Shown here one piece after another: positions 8,364 to 15,735 of a DNA stretch of 64,000 nt. Location: contig OY969922.1 of assembly GCA_963704595.1 (NCBI GenBank), positions 2,976,001-3,040,000 of the forward strand, given 5' to 3'. Source of the stretch: Acuticoccus sp963704595. GTDB lineage: Bacteria; Pseudomonadota; Alphaproteobacteria; Rhizobiales; Amorphaceae. Under the pieces are notes generated by a model. The model was not told the DNA's origin. It saw nothing but the letters and a program-made list of their open reading frames with translations, and searched no databases. The translations under genes and the position numbers were made by a program. How positions within the stretch are numbered: the stretch's first letter is position 1; every line of letters starts with the position of its first letter.

Positions 8364-9040
8364 GACAGGGTGCCGTTCTCGATGGTGACGACGCGGTCCA
8401 TCGCCGCCAGGAGCGACGCGTCGTGGCTGACAGCGATCAGCGAACGGCCGGTTTCGCCCGCGAAGGCGCGGATGTCGTCGATCAGCCGGTCCGCGGTGGC
8501 GCGGTCGAGGCTGGCGGTGGGCTCGTCCGCGAGGAGGATGGCGGGCTCGTTGGCGAGCGCGCGGGCAAGGGCGATCCGCTGGCGCTCGCCGCCCGAGAAG
8601 GTGCCCGCGCGGCGCACCCCGGCCGGAACGCCGAGCGCGGCGAGCCGCTCGTCGCCGCGGCGCTCGATCGCGCGCCGGTCCCGCCCGCGCGAGAAGGCGG
8701 CGACCAGCGCCGCGTTGGCGGACGCGCCCATCTCCTCGAACAGCATCGGCTCCTGGAAGACGAAGCCCATGTTGCGGCGGCGGAACGCTGCCCTGCGGCC
8801 GGACCGGAGCGAGAGAATGTCAGTCCCGCCCCAGCGCACGGCTCCTGCCGCGCGCGGCAGGAGGCCGGCCAGCGCATAAAGAAGCGTCGACTTGCCGGCG
8901 CCGGACGGGCCGCGAATGCCGAGCGACTGCCCGGGCTCCAGCGACAGCGCCGCGACGGAGAGGATGCGGCGCCCGCCCTCGCCGTCAACGGCAAGGTTCT
9001 CCACGGCGAGCGGCATCGCCGCCCGGTCAGGCGCGCGCAT
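8360..9040 (-). CDS. MacB/LolD-type ABC transporter ATP-binding protein
   Basis: A 226-residue single-domain ATPase: Walker A GPSGAGKST, Q-loop FVFQEPMLFEEM, signature FSGGERQRIALARALANEP, Walker B ILLADEPTASLD and the H-loop AVSHD. This is the MacB/LolD/FtsE subclass that works with FtsX-type permeases in export or mechanotransmission rather than import. Its stop overlaps the permease start (ATGA) and its start overlaps the end of the upstream small periplasmic protein gene, so the three genes are one operon. The start is uncertain; an internal ATG eight codons in (MPLAVENLAV) is also possible. Confidence 0.9.
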   Translation of the reverse strand: MRAPDRAAMPLAVENLAVDGEGGRRILSVAALSLEPGQSLGIRGPSGAGKSTLLYALAGLLPRAAGAVRWGGTDILSLRSGRRAAFRRRNMGFVFQEPMLFEEMGASANAALVAAFSRGRDRRAIERRGDERLAALGVPAGVRRAGTFSGGERQRIALARALANEPAILLADEPTASLDRATADRLIDDIRAFAGETGRSLIAVSHDASLLAAMDRVVTIENGTLS

Positions 9041-9452
9041 AGGTGGCGTCCATGAGGCGGATCTTGCTGACGAAACCGGTTTCGGGGTCGGTGAACGCGC
9101 CGAGCGCCAGCGTCCCGTCGGTGACGATGGGGACGTTGAAGGGCACGACGTTAAGCGTGCGCTTGGTGTAGACGGCGAGAATGTCGAGCGGCCAGTCGGC
9201 CGAGCTTTCGCAGAACGGGCAGACCGCCATCGGCCGCTTGGTGAGGACGAAGAACGTCGCCTCGGCCTTCAGCGGCGGCGCCATGAAGCCGCGCACGGAG
9301 AGGCGCCTGCCTTCGTTCGCGGTGGCGAAGTCCGAGAAGGACTGGTCCTTGTTGTAGAGGTCGCGCATCCGCACGGTGTCCGTTGCCGCGAATGCGGGGG
9401 CGCCGAGGGCGGCGGTGGCGCCGAGCCCCACGAGAAAATGTCGCCGGTCCAT
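9027..9452 (-). CDS. Exported conserved protein with CxxC motif, partner of the ABC exporter
   Basis: A 141-residue protein with a twin-arginine-like N-terminus (MDRRHFLVGLGATAALG...AFA). The mature part contains RPMAVCPFCES, a CxxC pair, and no other recognisable catalytic motif. A CAGGAG ribosome site precedes the ATG. It is the first gene of a three-gene operon with the ATPase and the His-rich FtsX permease. This layout recalls zinc-responsive MacB-like operons of Pseudomonas, where a small periplasmic protein accompanies the pump (comparison from memory, inference). Function unknown; a metal-binding or periplasmic adaptor role would fit the CxxC motif. Confidence 0.7.
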   Translation of the reverse strand: MDRRHFLVGLGATAALGAPAFAATDTVRMRDLYNKDQSFSDFATANEGRRLSVRGFMAPPLKAEATFFVLTKRPMAVCPFCESSADWPLDILAVYTKRTLNVVPFNVPIVTDGTLALGAFTDPETGFVSKIRLMDATYARA

Positions 9453-9480
9453 CGCCTGATCTCCTGACAGTGGTCGAAAC

Positions 9481-9505
9481 GGCCGGGGGCGAACCGCCCC
9501 CGGCC
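9481..9505 (-). terminator. Hairpin downstream of phoA
   Basis: A perfect 11-bp stem (GGCCGGGGGCG and complement) with a 3-base loop starts 13 bases after the phoA stop and is followed on the minus strand by GTTTCG. It separates phoA from the next minus-strand operon. The T-run is weak, so termination strength is uncertain. Confidence 0.65.
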
Positions 9506-9517
9506 GGAAGAGACGGC

Positions 9518-11029
9518 TTATTCGGCCGCGTTCACAGCGTGGTTCATCACGTGGAAGATGTAGTTCTGCTCGATCGTGCCGTCGAAGAGGTGCGCGAACG
9601 GGCCCTTGGCGTAGACCGCGACGTCCTCGCCGGAGTGCGTCTCGGAGTCCATCGGGATGAGCGCCTGCTGGAGGTACTCGGTGTCCGTCGCTTCTTCCTC
9701 GGTGAGGTCGGGGCGCGAACCGGAGTACGTGCCGTCCGACTGCTCCTTCAGGACCGCGCCGGCGCCGTTGAGGTAGCCGATCACGGTGTAGGGCTTGCCG
9801 TCGGCGCCGAGGTTGGGCTCGGCGGCGTGCTCGATCTGGCCTTCCTTGATGTCGTAGCAGAGGCCCAGGATGGGCGAGCCGCGGCCGCAGTAGCCGTTGA
9901 ACGCGATGGCGTGCTCGTGGTCGGCGGTGGCGATGATCAGCGTGTCGGCATCATCGGTCAGCTCGTCGGCGGCGGCGACGGCGGCGGCGAACTGCTGCGC
10001 GTCGGTCAGCGTGCGATAGGCGTTGCCGTCGTGGTTGGCGTGGTCGACGCGGCCGGCCTCGATCTCGAGGTAGTAGCCGTTCTCGTTCTGCGACAGGAAC
10101 TCGATGGCGGCGCGGGTCAGGTCTTCGAGCGAAGGCTCGTCGCTGTCGTCGCGGTCGGCCTCGTACTTCATGTGGCTGTCTTCCAGCAGCGCCAGCACCG
10201 GGGTGGTGCCGTCGAGGCTGAGGCCGTTGAAGGTCTCGGTGTTCCAGGCATACTGGGCGCCGGCTTCGGTGGCTTCGTTGATGAGGTTGCGGCCGTCGGC
10301 GCGCTTGCCCTTGCCGCCTTCTTCCGTGTTGTTGCCCGAGGCCACGAACTGGGCCCGGCCGCCGCCGATGGCGAGGTCGATCACGCCGGCCTTCATCTGG
10401 TCGATGAGCTGGTCGGCGATGTCCTTGGAATTGTCGCAGCCTTCCGGCACGGCGTCTTCCCAGTTGCGATCGGCGGTCTTGGCGTACACCGCGGCGGGGG
10501 TCGCGTGGGTGATGCGCGCGGTGGAGATGATGCCGACCGACTTGCCGGCGGCCGACTGCAGCTCGGCGAAGGTGGTGAGCTCGTTGCCCGCCTCGGACGT
10601 GCAGTCCTTGTTGATCGCCTTCTCGGGGTCGAGGTTGATGGTGTTGAAGATCTGCTTCACGCCCGTGTTCATCGAGCCCGCGGTCGGTGCCGAATCGGGT
10701 GTCTGGGCGTTGACGTTGTAGGTCTTCACCAGTGCGAGGTGCGGGAACGCCTCGTGCGCCTGCACATAGTCGTCGCCGAAGCCGCCGGCCTGCTGGCCGC
10801 CGAACATGCGCGCGGCGTAGTTGGTGCCGACGCCCTGCCCGTCGGACACGAGAAGGATGACGTTCTTCGCGCGGTTGGTGTTGGGCTGGATGGCGAGGCG
10901 CGCCTGGATGGCGGCTTCGGCGTCGGTGTACCAGGGGCTGCCGGTCTGCGCGGCGGGCATTTCCTGGGCATGGGCGGCGCCGAGGACGAGGCCGAGTGCG
11001 GTGGTTGTGGCGAGAGCGATGCGGATCAC
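9518..11029 (-). CDS. phoA: Alkaline phosphatase (PhoA family)
   Basis: About 503 residues. The GTG at 11029 has GGAG seven bases upstream and opens a signal peptide (IRIALATTTALGLVLGAAHA). Metal-site and catalytic segments are in order: VILLVSDGQGVGTN (first metal Asp), TPDSAPTAGSMNTG with the nucleophilic serine, EIEAGRVDHANHDG, and TADHEHAI. It hydrolyses phosphate monoesters in the periplasm to supply phosphate. A longer reading frame extends upstream to 11359 but has no leader-like content and crosses the divergent hydrolase gene. I looked for a Pho box in the 11030-11177 gap and found none convincing. Confidence 0.92.
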   Translation of the reverse strand: MIRIALATTTALGLVLGAAHAQEMPAAQTGSPWYTDAEAAIQARLAIQPNTNRAKNVILLVSDGQGVGTNYAARMFGGQQAGGFGDDYVQAHEAFPHLALVKTYNVNAQTPDSAPTAGSMNTGVKQIFNTINLDPEKAINKDCTSEAGNELTTFAELQSAAGKSVGIISTARITHATPAAVYAKTADRNWEDAVPEGCDNSKDIADQLIDQMKAGVIDLAIGGGRAQFVASGNNTEEGGKGKRADGRNLINEATEAGAQYAWNTETFNGLSLDGTTPVLALLEDSHMKYEADRDDSDEPSLEDLTRAAIEFLSQNENGYYLEIEAGRVDHANHDGNAYRTLTDAQQFAAAVAAADELTDDADTLIIATADHEHAIAFNGYCGRGSPILGLCYDIKEGQIEHAAEPNLGADGKPYTVIGYLNGAGAVLKEQSDGTYSGSRPDLTEEEATDTEYLQQALIPMDSETHSGEDVAVYAKGPFAHLFDGTIEQNYIFHVMNHAVNAAE

Positions 11030-11177
11030 GTCTGTCTCCAGAGGCTGAGGATCGTTGGCCCTTCGCCTAGGAGATTGATGTGACGGTTTGATATCACTCG
11101 GCGCACTCGGGCAGGGGAAACGCGATCGCCGGCGCCTTCTCCCACGTCCGCCGAATGACCCCGCGACAGGAGCCGCG

Positions 11178-12005
11178 ATGACCGAAATCATGCCACCACC
11201 GACGCCCGCCATGGTGGACGGCGCGCCGCGGATCGCGGTGGAGTTTGAGGGCCGCGGCCCGCTCGTCGTCTTCCTCCACGGCGTCGGCGGCAACCGCACC
11301 AACTGGCGCGCCAACCTTGCCGCGTTCGCGCCGTCGTTCACCGCGCTCGCCATGGACATTCGCGGCTACGGCGACAGCGGGGACTATAACGGCCCGTTCC
11401 GCTTCGCGGGCACCGTCGCCGACCTCGCCCGCGTGCTCGCCCACATGAAGGCCGAAAAGGCGCACCTCGTCGGCCTCTCGCTCGGCGGGCGGATCGCGGC
11501 GCACTTCCATGCCGCGCACCCGGACCGCGTCGCCTCGCTGACGCTCTGCGACACCCACCTCGGCTTCGGCCACTATCCGGAGCACGTGCGCAAGCGGTTC
11601 GTCGAAACGCGGGTGGAACCGCTCCTCGCCGGCCGATCCCCCGCCGACCTCGCCCCCGACATCGCGCGGACGCTGATCGGCGACCCGGACGATGCGGAGA
11701 TCATGGCAAGGCTCGTCGCCTCGCTCGGCAGCGTGCACAGGGAAAGCTACATCAAGACCGTGCGGGGCTCGGTCGAGGACGACATGACGCCTCTTCTCGA
11801 TGATGTCGCGGTGCCGACGCTGGTGCTCACGGGGGAACGCGACAGGCTCACGCCGCCGGCGATGGCGCGGGAGATCGGCGCGCGCATTCCGGGAAGCACC
11901 ATCGAGATCATCGAGGGTGCGGGGCACCTTTCCAACATCGAGCGGCCGGCGGCGTTCGAGCGAGCGGTGCTGGCGTTCCTGAAACGGGCCGAGGGCGCCG
12001 CCTAG
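11178..12005 (+). CDS. Alpha/beta-fold hydrolase
   Basis: A 275-residue alpha/beta hydrolase: oxyanion segment VVFLHGVGGNRTNW, nucleophile elbow GLSLGGR with the catalytic serine, acid region LVLTGERDRLTPP and histidine in GAGHLSNIERP. The pattern resembles 3-oxoadipate enol-lactonase and related carbon-carbon or ester hydrolases, but substrate cannot be assigned. The ATG at 11178 follows AGGAG at good spacing. It diverges from phoA and converges on ureA, sharing a CTAG overlap of stop codons (stop 12003-12005). Confidence 0.85.
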   Translation: MTEIMPPPTPAMVDGAPRIAVEFEGRGPLVVFLHGVGGNRTNWRANLAAFAPSFTALAMDIRGYGDSGDYNGPFRFAGTVADLARVLAHMKAEKAHLVGLSLGGRIAAHFHAAHPDRVASLTLCDTHLGFGHYPEHVRKRFVETRVEPLLAGRSPADLAPDIARTLIGDPDDAEIMARLVASLGSVHRESYIKTVRGSVEDDMTPLLDDVAVPTLVLTGERDRLTPPAMAREIGARIPGSTIEIIEGAGHLSNIERPAAFERAVLAFLKRAEGAA

Positions 12006-12304
12006 CGGATCGGCTCGTGGACGGTGACGAGCTTGGTCCCGTCCGGGAAGGTCGCCTCCACCTGCACGTCGTGGATCATCTCGGCGATCCCTTCCATCAC
12101 CTCGTCGCGGGTGAGAACGTGGGCGCCGGCTTCCATCAGGTCCGCGACCGAGCGGCCGTCGCGCGCGCCTTCCACCACGAAGTCCGAAATCAGCGCGATC
12201 GCCTCGGGGTAGTTGAGCTTGACCCCGCGTTCGCGGCGCTTGCGGGCCACCTCGGCGGCCATGGCGATCAGGAGCTTGTCTTTCTCGCGGGGGGAAAGGT
12301 TCAT
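12002..12304 (-). CDS. ureA: Urease gamma subunit
   Basis: A 100-residue protein matching UreA end to end: NLSPREKDKLLIAMAAEVA, RRERGVKLNYPEAIALIS, DGRSVADLMEAG and the final FPDGTKLVTVHEPI. Length is exactly that of the family. UreA is the small structural subunit of the nickel enzyme urease. ureD lies 13 bases upstream, as usual, but ureB and ureC, which normally follow, are absent: the next gene is a convergent hydrolase whose stop overlaps by three bases. Without UreB and UreC in this locus the pair cannot make urease unless they are elsewhere. Confidence 0.93.
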   Translation of the reverse strand: MNLSPREKDKLLIAMAAEVARKRRERGVKLNYPEAIALISDFVVEGARDGRSVADLMEAGAHVLTRDEVMEGIAEMIHDVQVEATFPDGTKLVTVHEPIR

Positions 12305-12317
12305 CGGTCGGGTCTCT

Positions 12318-13124
12318 TCAGAGTTGCCAGGCGCGGGGCGGCGGCGCGCCGCTGAGGTGGGTGACGACGCGCGCCAGTTCATCCTGTAGCGCACCGTGCG
12401 AGGGTGCAAGCAGTCTCGCGACAAGGATGCCGGAGACGACGCTCGCCCCGCCAAAGCGCAGGAGCGCCGCAAGACTGTCCCGCGCCCCTGCAAGGTCCGG
12501 ACCGCGGTGGAGGACGAGGCCGAAGGCGAGGTTGTCGCCCAGCATCGCGGGCGTTCCGGCGCGTGCGAGCGCTGGCGTGTCTAGCCGGACGGCATCGGCG
12601 AACACCAGAGCGCCGCCGAGATGGACCTCCGTCCAGTCGCGACGGAGACGGTGCGCACGCTCTCGCCCATCGCCTGCCTGCCGAGGACCATGCCCTCGCA
12701 GAAGGTGAGCCCGGCCCCCTCCTCCAGATGGATCGTGGTGCGACGGGTGAGGCCAGAGCCGTCGAACAGGATGGTCGGCTGCGGCATGTGGCGGAGCGTC
12801 CCGGCCGCCGCGACACGCAGCGTCTGCACGACGCTCGCGCGCCCGCCTTCGGCGCGGTAGATCCGCTCGCTCGCCTGTGTGGAGGTTGTCAGGGCATGGG
12901 CCTGGACGTCGACATCGAGCGCAGAAGACGTCGCCGCCGGCGAGCCCGCCTGCCGTGTTGAGGACCATCGCCTCCATGCCGGACGGCAAGCGCGGAAAGC
13001 GCAGCTTGCCCGAGCCCGACTGGTACGAGCGAGCAAGCCGCGGGCGGCCGCGGTCGTCGGCCAGCGTGATGCGCACGTCGCCCGTGGCGCGCTGGTAGAC
13101 GAGCGGCGGGGCGATGGTGTCCAC
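12318..13124 (-). pseudogene. ureD: Urease accessory protein UreD, two compensating frameshifts
   Basis: UreD/UreH is a chaperone for nickel insertion into urease. Residues 1-66 (LVYQRATGDVRITL, LNTAGGLAGGDVF) are in one frame. The middle (ALDVDVQAHAL, TTSTQASERIYRAEGG, MPQPTILFDGSGL) is in a second frame. The C-terminal part (WTEVHLGGALVFADAVRL to PPRAWQL) returns to the first. The shifts sit near 12924 (apparent extra T) and near 12640 (apparent missing C). Correcting both gives a full-length, conserved UreD, which argues for sequence error or very recent loss. It starts six bases from the end of the aldo/keto reductase gene, so it may be co-transcribed with that operon. Confidence 0.8.
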
Positions 13125-13129
13125 GCCGC

Positions 13130-14206
13130 TCAGATGCCGAGGAAGCGGCGTCCGGCAGGGCGCGCCCGCGGGTCGAGGCGCTGCGGCTGATCGGCGAACC
13201 AGGACTGCTGCCCGTTGCGGATGAACTGGATCGGGAAGCCGAGCGGAATGGCGCTCGCCTCCTCCAGCACCGCCATCACGTCATCCGGCACCATCAGGTC
13301 GACGGCCTTGAGGTTGTCGGTGATGTGGCGGACCGACCGAGCCCCCACGACCGGAATGTGCATGTCGGACCGGGCGCGCAGCCACGCCAGCGCCAGGCGG
13401 CCGGGTGTTGTCCCCATCTCCTCCGCACAGGCCATCAGCACGGTCACGAGCTGGTTGACTGCTTCCGACTTGTACTTGTCGAACGTGCGGGCGACCTGCG
13501 AGGCGGCGACACGGCCCTGGTAGTTCTCCTCAGGGTCGGGTCGCAGCAGCTTGCCGGTCAGGGTGCCGCCCGCGAGGGGCGACCAGTCGAGCACCGAGAG
13601 GCCGAGCGCGTCGGCCATCGGCAGAAGCTCGCGGTCCCCGTCGCGCATCGCGAGATTGTACTCGATCTGGATGCAGGCCGGCCGGGTGAGGTGCGCGAAC
13701 TCCGCGTAAAGGTCCGCGCGGGACACCATCCATGCCGGGAAATCGGAGAGGCCGACATAGAGGATCTTGCCTGCGCGCACCGCATCGTCGAGCGCGCGCA
13801 TCGCCTCCTCGATGGGGGTGAACCCGTCGAACATGTGCGCGTAATAGAGGTCGATATAGTCGGTGCCGAGGCGCTTCAGGCTGTCGTCGATGGACCGGGC
13901 GAGGCTCTTGCGGTGGTTGCCGCCGCTGTTGGAATCGCTCTTGTCCGTCGCGATCGTGTACTTGGTGGCGATCACGAAACGGTCGCGCATCCCGGACACG
14001 AACTTGCCGACCATCAGCTCCGCCGTGCCGTTGGTGTAGGCGTTGGCGGTGTCGATGAAATTGCCGCCGGCATCGGCGAATGCGCCGAATATGCGCCGCG
14101 ATTCGTCCTCGTCGGCGCCGAATCCGGTCTCGGTGCCAAAGGTCATCGTGCCGAGGCAGTACTCGGAGACGCGCAGGCCCGTGCGGCCGAGAAACGTGTT
14201 CTTCAT
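13130..14206 (-). CDS. Aldo/keto reductase
   Basis: A 358-residue TIM-barrel NADPH-dependent oxidoreductase. The catalytic tetrad can be read: D in GGNFIDTANAYTNG with the tyrosine that follows, K in VIATKYT and H in DLYYAHMFDG. The C-terminal cofactor loop IPVVGARSVRHITDNL is clear. Family members reduce reactive aldehydes and ketones. Its ATG overlaps the stop of the YafY regulator gene (ATGA), and the VOC gene lies upstream, forming an operon that fits detoxification of an electrophile. The start at 14206 gives standard length. Confidence 0.9.
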   Translation of the reverse strand: MKNTFLGRTGLRVSEYCLGTMTFGTETGFGADEDESRRIFGAFADAGGNFIDTANAYTNGTAELMVGKFVSGMRDRFVIATKYTIATDKSDSNSGGNHRKSLARSIDDSLKRLGTDYIDLYYAHMFDGFTPIEEAMRALDDAVRAGKILYVGLSDFPAWMVSRADLYAEFAHLTRPACIQIEYNLAMRDGDRELLPMADALGLSVLDWSPLAGGTLTGKLLRPDPEENYQGRVAASQVARTFDKYKSEAVNQLVTVLMACAEEMGTTPGRLALAWLRARSDMHIPVVGARSVRHITDNLKAVDLMVPDDVMAVLEEASAIPLGFPIQFIRNGQQSWFADQPQRLDPRARPAGRRFLGI

Positions 14207-14934
14207 CGAGGTTCGCCTTGCCGCGCGGCGGCGCAGGTCCGCCGGCGTTCGTTGTTCTCGCATTCGAGCTTGCGCATGAAGGTCGACAGCGCGCGCTCGG
14301 GTGCTTTCTTGAACTGCCGTCCGGCCAAGTGCAATCCGTCGATCCTGTCGAGGCGGAACATGCGGAAATCGTCCCGCAGCTCGCACCAGGCGACCAGCGT
14401 CCACACCTTGCCCCAGAACCACAGGCCGAGCGGGTGGATCTCGCGCCGCGTTTCCGCGCCGCTCTCGTCGGTATAGGCGAAGGCGAGCACAGCGCACTCC
14501 TCGATCGCACGCTCGGCGAGGTCGATATCCACGCGCACCGCCTCGCTCATGCCGTAGCCGTTGGCGAATACCCTGGCGTCCACCGCCTTGGCGCGGACAT
14601 CCGGCGGAATGACCGCCTCGATCTTGACGAGCGCCTCCTCCGCCGCGCGCGCCATGGCAAGCCCGCCCCAGCTCCGCACCATCCGCGCGCCAGCCACCAG
14701 CGCCACGATCTCGTCGCGGGTGAACATCAGCGGCGGCAGCTCGAAGCCGCCGCGCATGACGTAGCCGACGCCCGCCTCGCCATCGACCGGCACGCCGGTC
14801 GACTGAAGGTCCGCGATGTCGCGGTAGATCGTGCGCTCGCTGACCTCCAGCCGTGCGGCGAGCGACGCCGCGGTGACGAGCCGGCCGCCCCTGAGATACT
14901 GGACGATCTGGAAGAGGCGGTCGGCCCTTCGCAT
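14203..14934 (-). CDS. YafY-family HTH and WYL-domain transcriptional regulator
   Basis: A 243-residue regulator. The N-terminal HTH_11 domain reads RRADRLFQIVQYLRG, TAASLAARLEVSERTIYRDI; the WYL ligand domain occupies about residues 135-210 (ECAVLAFAYTDESG, REIHPLGLWFWGKVWTLVAWCELRDDFRMFRLDRI). YafY-type proteins repress nearby detoxification genes and respond to small ligands. It sits between the VOC gene (3 bases away) and the aldo/keto reductase gene (overlap). It probably acts at the long inverted repeat at 15341-15379 upstream of the operon. Confidence 0.88.
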   Translation of the reverse strand: MRRADRLFQIVQYLRGGRLVTAASLAARLEVSERTIYRDIADLQSTGVPVDGEAGVGYVMRGGFELPPLMFTRDEIVALVAGARMVRSWGGLAMARAAEEALVKIEAVIPPDVRAKAVDARVFANGYGMSEAVRVDIDLAERAIEECAVLAFAYTDESGAETRREIHPLGLWFWGKVWTLVAWCELRDDFRMFRLDRIDGLHLAGRQFKKAPERALSTFMRKLECENNERRRTCAAARQGEPR

Positions 14935-14937
14935 CGA

Positions 14938-15303
14938 TCAGGCCTCGAAGATGCCGATGGAATTGCCCTCGGTGTCGAGCGCGTAAAAGAAGCTGCCGGC
15001 CGGGATGGTGATGATCTCGCTCACCGTCTTGCCGCCGGAATCCCTGATGCGGGTCATAGCCTCGTCGAGCTTGCATTCCACCGCGAGGTGGACGGTCGGC
15101 CCGGTGCCCTCGGGCGCAGGCTTGCCCTCGTACACATGGCCCGAGCGCCCCCCGGTCTGTTCGTAGGGGAAGACGGCGATGGTGTCGGGCCCGGCAGTGC
15201 TCATGATGAGCGGGGCACCGAAGAGGGCGGCGTAGAAAGCCTTCGCCCGCTCCATGTCGGCGGCGGGAAGTTCGGCCCAGACGATGCGGTTTTCAACGGT
15301 CAC
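14938..15303 (-). CDS. VOC-family (glyoxalase-like) protein
   Basis: A 121-residue protein with paired beta-alpha-beta modules of the vicinal oxygen chelate fold: WAELPAADMERAKAFYAALFG near the N-terminus and SFFYALDTEGNSIGIFEA at the C-terminus. Such proteins act on or bind small electrophiles such as methylglyoxal or bleomycin-like compounds. The GTG at 15303 has AAGGAG at good spacing and is preferred over a longer frame to 15345, which would run into the operator repeat. First gene of the VOC-YafY-aldo/keto reductase operon. Confidence 0.85.
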   Translation of the reverse strand: MTVENRIVWAELPAADMERAKAFYAALFGAPLIMSTAGPDTIAVFPYEQTGGRSGHVYEGKPAPEGTGPTVHLAVECKLDEAMTRIRDSGGKTVSEIITIPAGSFFYALDTEGNSIGIFEA

Positions 15304-15340
15304 TGGCGGTCTCCTTGTCGGTGTTGCCTGCACCCGTGTT

Positions 15341-15379
15341 CGCACACTGCTCCTGACAGCATTCTGTCAGGAGTGTGCG
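15341..15379. promoter_or_regulatory. Long inverted repeat, candidate YafY operator
   Basis: The core is two perfect 10-base arms, CTCCTGACAG and CTGTCAGGAG, separated by CATT. Outer arms CGCACAC and GTGTGCG extend the symmetry with a two-base bulge on the left. It lies 38 bases upstream of the VOC start codon, where a repressor would block transcription. Binding by the operon's own YafY-type regulator is inferred from position and from similar repeats before YafY/VOC operons in rhizobia. Confidence 0.7.
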
Positions 15380-15397
15380 CCGCGAAAGCCCGTTTGC

Positions 15398-15601
15398 TCA
15401 AGAAATCCGCTTAGGCAGCCCGCGTCCGTTGTTCCACCACCTGTTGGGATTGTCGCTGTTCGGATCGTAGGCGGCACGGCTCGCCCGGTCCTCGCGCAGG
15501 AAGATGACCGGCTCCTCGTAGTGGTGCGCGCCGATGATGGCATCCATCACCTTCTCCAGCGCATCGAGGTCGCGCTCCAGCGAGATCTTCAGCTCGACCA
15601 T
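15398..15601 (-). CDS. Small conserved protein with HHYEEPV motif, downstream of thrS
   Basis: A 67-residue frame, MVELKISLER... with GAHHYEEPVIFLRED and ending NPNRWWNNGRGLPKRI. The HHYEEP segment recalls the HPYEEP motif of the CutA/NIF3 fold, so it may be a compact ferredoxin-like domain (inference). The open frame continues upstream past GTETYP-like residues to the thrS end, so a non-ATG start up to about 90 codons is possible; I chose the only ATG. It follows thrS on the same strand after a hairpin. Function unknown. Confidence 0.5.
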   Translation of the reverse strand: MVELKISLERDLDALEKVMDAIIGAHHYEEPVIFLREDRASRAAYDPNSDNPNRWWNNGRGLPKRIS

Positions 15602-15697
15602 CGGGTAGGTCTCTGTAGCGCCTGCCTCGAACCCGTCGACGTGAGTGGTGGTCGTGGAGCCGGGTTCGGGCTGCGCGGTCTCCTTGCCGACGGTGGA

Positions 15698-15722
15698 GCC
15701 CCCGCGACCGGGTCGCGGGGGC
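15698..15722 (-). terminator. Hairpin after thrS
   Basis: A perfect 11-bp stem (GCCCCCGCGAC and complement) with a 3-base loop starts 13 bases after the thrS stop. No T-run follows on the minus strand, so it may be an attenuating or 3'-stabilising hairpin before the small downstream gene rather than a full intrinsic terminator. Confidence 0.5.
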
Positions 15723-15735
15723 AGGTCTTTAAGTG

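Noticed and set aside
9460..9471. A CTCCTGACAG half-site, identical to the YafY operator arm, upstream of the exporter operon
   Set aside because: It is a single half without its partner, and the same bases form the CAGGAG ribosome site of the downstream gene.
11030..11177. Pho box upstream of phoA
   Set aside because: One CGTCAC-like half is present but no second half at the required spacing, so a PhoB site cannot be supported.
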